This document shows positions 8,993 to 15,720 of a stretch of 64,000 nt of DNA, one piece after another. A program made the position numbers and the translations under genes. Each line of letters starts with the position of its first letter. Positions within the stretch are counted from its first letter, which is position 1. Origin of the DNA: Companilactobacillus kimchii DSM 13961 = JCM 10707 (GTDB lineage Bacteria; Bacillota; Bacilli; Lactobacillales; Lactobacillaceae); assembly GCF_001435445.1 (NCBI RefSeq), contig NZ_AZDH01000027.1, positions 1 through 64,000 of the forward strand, in the 5' to 3' direction. Below the pieces are notes generated by a model. That model did not search any database, had not been told where the DNA came from, and worked only from the letters and a program-made list of their open reading frames with translations.

Positions 8993-10354
8993 ATGAAAGT
9001 AGCCATTATAGGTTGTACTCACGCGGGAATTTCTGCTATGAATGAATGTCTTAAATATTATCCAGATGCAGAAATAACCGTTTATGAGCGACACGCCGAC
9101 ATATCCTATCTATCCTGTGCAACGTATTTACACATTGGCGGCGATGTAAAAGATTTAGGGGACGTTTTTTACGCTAATCCAGAAGAATTCACTAAAAAAG
9201 GTGTTCATATGCGTATGCAACATGACGTCATTAAAATTGATGCTCAAGCTCACACTATTCTGGCTCAGAACTTGAAAACACGTGAATTTCTTCATGACAA
9301 ATACGATAAACTTATCGTAGCGACGGGGTCAAGAACAAGTATCCCTGTCATTGCAGGAATCGAAAATCCTAAAATCATGTTGTGCAAAACTTGTAACCAA
9401 GCGCACCAACTCTCCGCAGCATCTAAAAACAATCATAAAATTGCTGTTTTAGGCGGCGGTTATGCCGGCGTTGAATTAGCTGAAGGCTTCGTTAAATCTG
9501 GACATGAAGTTGTCTTATTCCAAAAAAATGATCAACTATTGGATGAATACGTTGATGCTACTATCTCAGAACGTGTCAAGAAACTCTTGGAGGACAATCA
9601 TGTCACTGTTTTAACTAGCACTAATGTGACTCGTTTTAGCGATACTAAAGATGGACATCTTAAAATTTCCACTGAAGATGATACTGAATACATCGCCGAC
9701 ATGGTAGCTATCTGTCCTGGAGTTCTTCCTCAATCCGATTTACTTAAGGGACAAGTTAATATTGCAAAGAACGGTGCTATTATTACTAATGCTTACATGC
9801 AGACATCTGATCCTGATATCTTTGCTGCTGGTGATGTTACCGAAATTCAATATAATCCAACTTTGACTTCCAAATATATTCCTTTGGCATCTCACGCCGT
9901 TCGTCAAGGTACTTTAGCTGGTATGAATCTTTTCAAACGTCGTCGCAAATCAATGGGTAGTCAAGCAACTAGTGGTATGTTGCTATTCGGTCAGACAATT
10001 GCCTGTACTGGTCTAACTTTAAATGCCGCTAAAGATGCTAATTATGATGCCCATCACGTTTATTTTGAAAGCAATTACCGTCCCGATTTCATGCCAACCA
10101 ATACTAAAATAAATATTGAACTGGTCTACGATCGTAAAAGTCGTCGTATTCTAGGTGCTCAATTCATGAGCTCTCACGAAGTTGCACAATCAGCCAACAC
10201 TGTTTCTGTAATCATCCAAAACAATAATACAATTGACGATCTGGCTTACGTTGATATGCTTTTCTCACCTAACTTCGATGAACCTTTCAACTATCTTAAT
10301 CTAGTTGCTCAAAAAGCAATTGATAAGGAACTAGACTATTGGGGTATGGATTAA
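8993..10354 (+). CDS. nox: NADH oxidase (water-forming type), FAD/NAD-dependent
   Basis: A 453-residue flavoprotein of the pyridine nucleotide-disulfide reductase family. It has the N-terminal FAD motif (IIGCTHAGISAM), the single redox cysteine C42 in YLSCATYLHIGG, the NAD-binding glycine motif AVLGGGYAGVELAE around residue 155, and the second FAD motif IFAAGDVTE. The C-terminal dimerisation domain is complete. This is the layout of lactic acid bacterial NADH oxidases that reduce O2 to water through a cysteine sulfenic acid. The related CoA-disulfide reductase and NADH peroxidase have the same fold, so the exact reaction is inferred. It is a single gene with a terminator on its 3' side. Confidence 0.85.
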   Translation: MKVAIIGCTHAGISAMNECLKYYPDAEITVYERHADISYLSCATYLHIGGDVKDLGDVFYANPEEFTKKGVHMRMQHDVIKIDAQAHTILAQNLKTREFLHDKYDKLIVATGSRTSIPVIAGIENPKIMLCKTCNQAHQLSAASKNNHKIAVLGGGYAGVELAEGFVKSGHEVVLFQKNDQLLDEYVDATISERVKKLLEDNHVTVLTSTNVTRFSDTKDGHLKISTEDDTEYIADMVAICPGVLPQSDLLKGQVNIAKNGAIITNAYMQTSDPDIFAAGDVTEIQYNPTLTSKYIPLASHAVRQGTLAGMNLFKRRRKSMGSQATSGMLLFGQTIACTGLTLNAAKDANYDAHHVYFESNYRPDFMPTNTKINIELVYDRKSRRILGAQFMSSHEVAQSANTVSVIIQNNNTIDDLAYVDMLFSPNFDEPFNYLNLVAQKAIDKELDYWGMD

Positions 10355-10361
10355 ATTAGTT

Positions 10362-10400
10362 AAAAAAAATAAAGATACGATTATGTATCTTTATTTTTTT
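10362..10400. terminator. Bidirectional terminator
   Basis: A 16-bp stem (AAATAAAGATAC type arm) with a 7-base loop is flanked by A- and T-runs. It lies between the converging nox gene and the immunity-like gene. Confidence 0.85.
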
Positions 10401-10407
10401 ACACTTT

Positions 10408-10695
10408 TTATTCCATTCCTGTAGGCAATTTTTGATAAGCACGACCATGAGTGTCATTGATTGTTGCTTGATACAAAGTATCAATAGCAGCTGGACCACC
10501 AACATGACCCATTCCCCAAAATTGTAATGATTTATTTAGATTAGCAGCTACTTGATGGTAGTTGTTTGTGGACTTCAATTGTTTGGCACTCTTAATCAAA
10601 ATGTCCATCAATTCTGAATTCTTTTGAACTTCTTTATCTTGACTTGCAACATGAATTGCTTCCATCAAGGCTTCAGCAGGCTCTATATTTGCCAT
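10408..10695 (-). CDS. Bacteriocin immunity protein-like (EntA/PedB immunity type)
   Basis: This 95-residue protein is predicted to be all-helical and soluble. The central part SELMDILIKSAKQLKSTNN followed by YHQVAANLNKSLQFWG resembles the helical bundle of class IIa bacteriocin immunity proteins, which protect the cell by binding the bacteriocin-occupied mannose PTS. The C-terminal tail, important for specificity in that family, is short here. AGGGAGA precedes the ATG. No bacteriocin precursor or dedicated exporter lies beside it, so it may be an orphan immunity gene. The assignment rests on pattern and length only. Confidence 0.5.
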   Translation of the reverse strand: MANIEPAEALMEAIHVASQDKEVQKNSELMDILIKSAKQLKSTNNYHQVAANLNKSLQFWGMGHVGGPAAIDTLYQATINDTHGRAYQKLPTGME

Positions 10696-10759
10696 AATCT
10701 AAAATCTCCCTTCGTACTATGAAAAGGTTACCATTAGTAACTTTTTACTGTCAATACCC

Positions 10760-10778
10760 GGTTGACGGATTGTCAACC
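10760..10778. promoter_or_regulatory. Inverted repeat, possible operator
   Basis: A perfect 7-bp inverted repeat, GGTTGAC/GTCAACC with a 5-base centre, lies in the divergent region between the immunity-like gene and the first FeS-like paralogue. A second repeat (AAAAGGTTAC/GTAACTTTT) lies at about 10720-10745. These could be operator sites for either gene. Confidence 0.35.
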
Positions 10779-10794
10779 TTTAATCAAATTATTT

Positions 10795-10823
10795 GCTTGA
10801 AATGAATATTAAGAATTTAATAA
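10795..10823 (+). promoter_or_regulatory. Promoter of first FeS-like paralogue
   Basis: TTGCTT, a 17-base spacer and TTTAAT, followed by AATAAAGG, lie 63 bases before the ATG at 10886. The same arrangement recurs before the other two paralogues. Confidence 0.5.
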
Positions 10824-10885
10824 AGGTGTAAACGAATTTTATACAAATTAATTTCTCAAAATCTTTTTAAAGAAGGCACTAAATT

Positions 10886-11293
10886 ATGGAATTAACTTTT
10901 ACTAATCATGCTGAAAAATATTTAAACACCATCATCCCTGAAGATAGTAATTTGATTCTTACTACTGATGATGGCTCCAATAATTACTCTAGCGTCGGTG
11001 CCACCTGTGAACTAGCTGACAAATTCCAATTGATCATTCTCAAAGAATCAGATCCTAATTTTAATGAAACTTTAGATACTAATACTAATTATCATCTAAA
11101 TATATTACCTTTTGAAAATTATCTGTATGGAAATGGTTTAACAGTTGATTTTGATCATGGAACCCTAGTCTTAAAAGATAATGGTGGCATTCTGGATAGT
11201 GCTCTTTCAGTCGTAGATTGGCGTAATGTTAAACCTGAGACTGAAAAACATTTGCGCGAAAAGATGCTTAAAATTGGTGATCAAATCTGTTAA
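10886..11293 (+). CDS. Iron-sulfur cluster biosynthesis family-like protein, paralogue 1
   Basis: This 135-residue soluble protein is one of three paralogues of identical length in this region. It resembles the short lactobacillar proteins annotated as iron-sulfur cluster biosynthesis family (HesB/IscA-like fold). Shared blocks are LTTDDGSN-YSS, then C41, DKFQL-ILK, and the C-terminal part ALSVVDWRNVKPET ending in GDQIC. Only two cysteines are shared, C41 and the final residue C135; the CGCG motif of true IscA/HesB is absent, so a classical scaffold role is doubtful. This copy is the most diverged of the three. Its function is not established. Confidence 0.65.
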   Translation: MELTFTNHAEKYLNTIIPEDSNLILTTDDGSNNYSSVGATCELADKFQLIILKESDPNFNETLDTNTNYHLNILPFENYLYGNGLTVDFDHGTLVLKDNGGILDSALSVVDWRNVKPETEKHLREKMLKIGDQIC

Positions 11294-11309
11294 TTCATAA
11301 CTGTACCGA

Positions 11310-11339
11310 TTGACAACCTCTCATACTATCCCCTATTTA
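11310..11339 (+). promoter_or_regulatory. Probable promoter of secreted protein gene
   Basis: A perfect TTGACA (11310-11315) is followed after 18 bases by TATTTA, about 100 bases before the ATG at 11432. Confidence 0.4.
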
Positions 11340-11431
11340 ATACGATGCGTTATTATATCTCCAATAACAGGATATTAAACAACTCGTTATTAGTTCATCA
11401 CTTAATAAATGTATCTTTAGGAGATAATATT

Positions 11432-11854
11432 ATGAAACTATTTAACAAATGTTTACTATTAATCCCTCTTCTTACAATTGGTTTAGTCCCAACAATTTCA
11501 ACCATACCTGTTCAAGCAGCGTCCACTACTAAGGAGTATGACGTTAAAAAACTCAATGAAAAAGATCTCTACTTTCTTGTTGGTAAAGATGAACTAGTTA
11601 AAGCTAAAGGTGTTGAAGTAACTACTAACGATTCACCTGATGTAACTGGAATGGATGAAGCAACTTCTTCCAGTGATTATATTATTAAAGTATTGGTTCC
11701 TAAAACTGCCACATACAATTTTAAAGGAACCAAATTATCACATACTTTATCTCAAGGAACTGTTTGCTCATTAGGCGGTCAAAAGAAATTCGCTGAGAAA
11801 ACTTATTACAAAGTAAGTACTAAACATTTTGTTCCCATGACAGAAATCTATTAG
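11432..11854 (+). CDS. Small secreted protein of unknown function
   Basis: This 140-residue precursor has a typical signal peptide: KLFNK charge, a hydrophobic core of about 18 residues, and a likely cleavage after VQAA near residue 30. The mature part of about 110 residues has two segments that look like short beta-rich modules, ending in TYYKVSTKHFVPMTEIY. That ending resembles SH3-like wall-associated domains, but I cannot assign a family. TTTAGGAG precedes the ATG at 11432; a longer in-frame start at 11345 would spoil the signal peptide. It has no wall anchor motif. Confidence 0.6.
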   Translation: MKLFNKCLLLIPLLTIGLVPTISTIPVQAASTTKEYDVKKLNEKDLYFLVGKDELVKAKGVEVTTNDSPDVTGMDEATSSSDYIIKVLVPKTATYNFKGTKLSHTLSQGTVCSLGGQKKFAEKTYYKVSTKHFVPMTEIY

Positions 11855-11904
11855 CAAATTTTAGTTTTCAAGTATTTAACTATAAAATTAACCAAAACTC
11901 CGTT

Positions 11905-12546
11905 ATGATATATACAATCATCTTCATAAAGGAGCTTTTTTATGGAAAAATTGAAATAAGGCCTTTTAATAAATCTGATCTTAATCATGCACGCAAATTT
12001 GCCCTAATAGGTATGCATTTTTCAGAGTACACTTCCAATGGCCTGGAATTATATCTTTATAGTAAATACGTTATCCTCTCAGAGTTTTCCAAATCCACTT
12101 TGGCTTTGGGAGCCTATTTAAATAACAGATTAGTTGGATTTATTTTTGCTAAAATCAATTTTCAAGTCACTAATCACATTTCCAATTTTGAAAATCTATT
12201 TATTAATGTTGGTCATAAGCTTGTAAATAAATTTGATACTGAAAATACGGCTCAAAAATATGATCAAGCAAACAAGCAAATGTTAGAAAAGTTATTTGAT
12301 CGAACCTCCGTTCCCGCAGAAATTAATTTTTTTGCTGTCGATCCTACTATCACTGGACAAGGAATCGGTAGCCAACTACTTGCAGCGGTCAAAGACTATT
12401 TATCGCAAAAATCCATTTATCTATATACCGATTCTAATTGTAACTATCAATTTTATTTGGCAAAGGGTTTTCAGATATTCGCTCAAAAGAAGATTGCTTT
12501 GAACGACGATTCCCTGACCTGTTTTCTACTGTACAAACAGTTTTAG
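11905..12546 (+). CDS. GNAT family N-acetyltransferase, frame break at expected start
   Basis: The body is a complete GNAT fold: IEIRPFNKSDLNHARKFA at the N-terminus, then the acetyl-CoA binding motif FFAVDPTITGQGIGSQLL (Q-x-x-G-x-G type), and a C-terminal YLAKGFQIFAQKKI. The expected start, ATG at 11942 behind AAAGGAG, is out of frame: it reads ATG GAA AAA TTG AAA TAA. One additional A in the A5 tract at 11946-11950 would give MEKIEIRPF and restore the frame. As given, only the poorly supported ATG at 11905 (no ribosome binding site) opens the frame. It is therefore a recent frameshift, a sequence error, or a gene read through slippage. The acetyl acceptor is unknown. Confidence 0.7.
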   Translation: MIYTIIFIKELFYGKIEIRPFNKSDLNHARKFALIGMHFSEYTSNGLELYLYSKYVILSEFSKSTLALGAYLNNRLVGFIFAKINFQVTNHISNFENLFINVGHKLVNKFDTENTAQKYDQANKQMLEKLFDRTSVPAEINFFAVDPTITGQGIGSQLLAAVKDYLSQKSIYLYTDSNCNYQFYLAKGFQIFAQKKIALNDDSLTCFLLYKQF

Positions 12547-12634
12547 AATTGTCACCATCCACTTTCAAAACTGTCCGCTAATGAATAACTTTCGATGATA
12601 GACTACGCCTATCAAGTAATTAACGAGGGTTATT

Positions 12635-13765
12635 ATGAAGTCCACTAAAACAACTATCAGTATCCTTAGTCTTTCCACGGTTAGTAACATAACTACTGTC
12701 ATTACAGGAGTCATTCCCCAATTAAGACAGGAATTTCCCAACGTACCAACAACTATGATTGAATGGCTGGTCACTATTGCCAATTTCAGTGCTTTGCTAA
12801 CGATATTACCTAATCCTTTTCTCAGCCGAAAATTAGGTATTAAAAAAGTTGTTATTATTGGACTGCTTATTAGCGCTATTACTGGAATAATACCTGCTTT
12901 CAGTAATAATTTTCTACTGATAATGTGCAGTCGTTTTATCCTAGGATTAGGTGTTGGTCTCTTCACACCACACGCTATCAGCCTGATTGCTCACAACTAC
13001 AGTGATGAGCTTCGGGCTAAATTATTAGGGTATCAAACCGGCTTGACAGCTCTGGGCAATGCAATTTTACTAGGTTTAGCTGGATTACTAGTGGGAATCT
13101 GGCATGCAGTTTTTGGACTTTATTTGATTCTTATTTTTATTGCCATTCTAATTGGTCTCTTCGTACCCGAACCAGAGAAACCTTCCATAGAGACCAAGAA
13201 TTCAAAAGTTAAACTTCCTTGGCAAAAATGGCAACTAATCATCCTAACCTTTATCACTTATCTATTAATTTGGGGTGTGCAGTTAAAATTACCCAGTTAC
13301 TTTGAAATCAAGCAATTAGGTAATCCACAAATTATTAATTTGACCCTATCAGCTATGAATTTAGGTGGATTAGTCGCTGGTTTGCTGTTTGGAACTCTAC
13401 ATAAGAAAATTCACCGTTTTATTTTAACGATAGGTTATTTAGGGGCTGCCCTTACTGTTCTGATTTTATGGGCTACCGATACCAGTTATATTGCAATCAC
13501 AGCAGCTATTTTATTTAATTTTGTCTATTCATTTACAGGACCCTATTTAGTTTTTGCTAGTAATCAAGGGCTAGAATCAGAACAAATTAACTTACTAAGC
13601 AGTTACCTGACTATTTCTACGATTATTAGTGCCTTCTTTGCTCCACTGGTTTGGAATTATTTGGGAAACTTCGGACCTCAAAATTTGACTAGTAACGTAT
13701 TACTCTGGATCACAGTGACTCTCTTTATTATTTCCATTACTACCATTTTTCCTAAAAAATCATGA
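12635..13765 (+). CDS. MFS transporter
   Basis: A 376-residue protein with 11-12 hydrophobic segments and weak MFS motif A (NPFLSRKLGIKKVVIIG) between helices 2 and 3, followed by FILGLGVGLFTPHAISLI. It resembles small drug or metabolite exporters of the major facilitator superfamily; the substrate is unknown. AACGAGGG precedes the ATG. It sits between the GNAT gene and the second FeS-like paralogue, all on the plus strand but with separate promoters likely. Confidence 0.8.
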   Translation: MKSTKTTISILSLSTVSNITTVITGVIPQLRQEFPNVPTTMIEWLVTIANFSALLTILPNPFLSRKLGIKKVVIIGLLISAITGIIPAFSNNFLLIMCSRFILGLGVGLFTPHAISLIAHNYSDELRAKLLGYQTGLTALGNAILLGLAGLLVGIWHAVFGLYLILIFIAILIGLFVPEPEKPSIETKNSKVKLPWQKWQLIILTFITYLLIWGVQLKLPSYFEIKQLGNPQIINLTLSAMNLGGLVAGLLFGTLHKKIHRFILTIGYLGAALTVLILWATDTSYIAITAAILFNFVYSFTGPYLVFASNQGLESEQINLLSSYLTISTIISAFFAPLVWNYLGNFGPQNLTSNVLLWITVTLFIISITTIFPKKS

Positions 13766-13874
13766 GCAAACTATTTGCACCTAACTCTTCTATGCTGTAA
13801 ATTAATAAGTGTAATAAAGGTTGTGTGCAAATAACAATTGCACAATTTATTTGTTAATAGAAAGGATCTTAACT

Positions 13875-14282
13875 ATGAAAATCAACTTTAAAGATGAAGC
13901 ACTAAAATATTTGGAAGATAAAATCCCTACTGGCAGTACTGTTATTTTGACAACAGATGATGGTTCTAATAAGTATTCCAGTTTGGGTGGTAGTTGTGCT
14001 ATCGGTGATAAATTTCAATTAGTTATTCTTAAAGATGCTGATCCTAAATATACTGTTCCAATCGAAAACAATGCTGGTTACAACATGACCACTGAAGATC
14101 AATACACTGATTTCTTTACTGATGGTCTAAATATCTCACTTTGGCATAACGCCTTAGCTCTTAAAGACAACAGTGGTATTCTTGATGGTGCCCTTTCAGT
14201 CGTTGACTGGAGAAATGTTAAACCCGAAACTGCTGAACAACGCCATAACAAGATGGTTAAACTCGGCGATCAAATTTGCTAA
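13875..14282 (+). CDS. Iron-sulfur cluster biosynthesis family-like protein, paralogue 2
   Basis: A 135-residue protein nearly collinear with paralogue 3, without gaps. It is identical over long blocks such as LTTDDGSNKYSSLGGSC, GLNISLWHNALALKDNSG and the C-terminal part from GILDGALSVVDW to GDQIC. C41 and C135 are the only cysteines. The ATG at 13875 has AAAGGA eight bases upstream; an earlier in-frame start at 13821 has none. A TTGCAC, 17-base spacer, TAAATT promoter-like element lies upstream and matches those of the two paralogues. The close match to paralogue 3 at DNA level points to a recent tandem duplication. Confidence 0.7.
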   Translation: MKINFKDEALKYLEDKIPTGSTVILTTDDGSNKYSSLGGSCAIGDKFQLVILKDADPKYTVPIENNAGYNMTTEDQYTDFFTDGLNISLWHNALALKDNSGILDGALSVVDWRNVKPETAEQRHNKMVKLGDQIC

Positions 14283-14292
14283 TAAACTTAAT

Positions 14293-14319
14293 AAAGATGT
14301 GAATAACTGCATCTTTTTT
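14293..14319 (+). terminator. Weak terminator after paralogue 2
   Basis: A 7-bp stem AAAGATG/CATCTTT with a 10-base loop is followed by a T-run. Confidence 0.5.
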
Positions 14320-14349
14320 CTTCAAAGCGAAAGATTGTGTACAATTAAT

Positions 14350-14378
14350 TTGCATTCAATCTAAATATGATGTATAGT
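14350..14378 (+). promoter_or_regulatory. Promoter of paralogue 3
   Basis: TTGCAT, a 17-base spacer and TATAGT lie 68 bases before the ATG at 14446 and are followed by GTAATAAAG, as before the other paralogues. Confidence 0.6.
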
Positions 14379-14445
14379 AATAATTGTAATAAAGATTCAA
14401 TCAAAAGAACTTTTAAATAAATATAAATAAGTGAGGAAAACAACT

Positions 14446-14853
14446 ATGAAAATTAATATTGAAGATGAAGCACAAGCATATTTAGCAGAAAGAATTCCTA
14501 GTGGATTCCCAATGATTCTTACAACAGATGATGGTTCAAATAAATATTCTAGTCTTGGCGGTAGTTGTGCCATCGGTGATAAATTCCAAATCGTTATTTT
14601 AAAGGATGAAGATCCTAAATATACCGTAGATCTTGAAAATAACGCTGGTTACGATTTGAAGACATCCCCTTCTGATGCTGATCTACTAACAGATGGTTTG
14701 AATATCTCTCTATGGCACAATGCCTTAGCTCTTAAAGACAATAGTGGTATCCTCGATGGTGCTCTTTCAGTTGTTGATTGGAGAAACGTAAAGCCTGAAA
14801 CTGCTGAACAACGTCGTGAAAAGATGGTTAAACTTGGAGACCAAATCTGTTAA
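14446..14853 (+). CDS. Iron-sulfur cluster biosynthesis family-like protein, paralogue 3
   Basis: A 135-residue protein that differs from paralogue 2 mainly in the first 27 residues and in residues 74-84 (around LKTSPSDADLL). It has the same C41 and C135 and the same GDQIC ending. The ATG at 14446 follows GAGGA at good spacing; an in-frame GTG at 14431 overlaps that site and is rejected. It has its own promoter and a strong terminator, so each paralogue is probably expressed separately. Assignment to the FeS-biosynthesis-like family is by resemblance only. Confidence 0.7.
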   Translation: MKINIEDEAQAYLAERIPSGFPMILTTDDGSNKYSSLGGSCAIGDKFQIVILKDEDPKYTVDLENNAGYDLKTSPSDADLLTDGLNISLWHNALALKDNSGILDGALSVVDWRNVKPETAEQRREKMVKLGDQIC

Positions 14854-14871
14854 TCAGATTACATTTAAACG

Positions 14872-14906
14872 AAAGACTTAGGACAATTCTCCTAAGTCTT
14901 TTTTTG
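14872..14906 (+). terminator. Terminator after paralogue 3
   Basis: The stem AAAGACTTAGGA / TCCTAAGTCTTT with a short loop is followed by a T7 run. Confidence 0.9.
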
Positions 14907-14959
14907 CAAACAAATTTATCGGTATAATGTATATAACATAATCTTTACGGAGGAATCAT

Positions 14960-15640
14960 ATGAAATATCCTATTTTACTATTCGACCTCGACAACACCAT
15001 TCTTGACACTAAAGCCAATGCTGAAAAAGCCCTACACAAATTATCAAAGCAGATTGATTTTCCCTTTACCGACAATCAGATTGCCTACTGGCATGAATTA
15101 AACGATGGGCTCTGGGAAAAACTAGAACGCAAAGAAATCACACGTGATGATCTTCTGAATAGTCGTTTTACATTATATTTTGATCACTTTGGTAAAAAAG
15201 TTGATGGTACTAAAATCAATACAACCTATCTCAAACTCTTTAAACTGGAAAATATTCTTATACCACACGCTAAGTCAGTTTTAGACACTCTACATCAAAC
15301 TCATCATATCTTTGCAGTCTCAAACGGTACTAAAGAAAAACAATATTCACAATTAACTCACTCAAATTTGCTGACTGATTTCGATGATTTATTCTTATCC
15401 GAAGATCTTGGCTATCAGAAACCTGATCCTAACTTCTTCAAAATCGTTATCGACAAAATTGGCGTCGCTCAACAAAAAATGTTAGTTATTGGTGACTCAT
15501 TAACAGCGGATATTTCCGGTGCCAATGCTACACACTTGGACTCTGTTTGGTTCAATCCTAAAGAGATTACTAATAAAACTACTTTCAAAGCAACTTATGA
15601 AATCAATGATTTGGAACAATTGCTTAACCTATCAAAATAA
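14960..15640 (+). CDS. HAD phosphatase, YjjG-type pyrimidine nucleotidase
   Basis: This 226-residue haloacid dehalogenase-type hydrolase carries motif I FDLDNTILDT, motif II VSNGT, the motif III lysine in GYQKPDP, and motif IV VIGDSLTADISGA. The FDLDNT start, the length and the GYQKPDPNFF context match YjjG-type noncanonical pyrimidine nucleotidases, which clear mutagenic or damaged pyrimidine nucleotides such as 5-fluoro-dUMP. GGAGGA precedes the ATG. It is monocistronic with its own terminator. The subfamily call is less certain than the HAD call. Confidence 0.75.
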   Translation: MKYPILLFDLDNTILDTKANAEKALHKLSKQIDFPFTDNQIAYWHELNDGLWEKLERKEITRDDLLNSRFTLYFDHFGKKVDGTKINTTYLKLFKLENILIPHAKSVLDTLHQTHHIFAVSNGTKEKQYSQLTHSNLLTDFDDLFLSEDLGYQKPDPNFFKIVIDKIGVAQQKMLVIGDSLTADISGANATHLDSVWFNPKEITNKTTFKATYEINDLEQLLNLSK

Positions 15641-15650
15641 TTATTTCTAC

Positions 15651-15691
15651 AAAAAGGGTGTTCATATTGGTCAACATGAACACCCTTTTTT
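15651..15691. terminator. Bidirectional terminator
   Basis: A 15-bp stem (AAAAAGGGTGTTCAT type arm) around a 10-base loop is flanked by A5 and T7 runs. It lies between the converging HAD and P-type ATPase genes. Confidence 0.9.
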
Positions 15692-15720
15692 TGATTGATA
15701 AATATTCTAATTATCTTATT

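Noticed and set aside
12565-12966. A 133-residue ORF on the minus strand
   Set aside because: It lies entirely opposite the start of the MFS gene, has no ribosome binding site, and its sequence has no family features.
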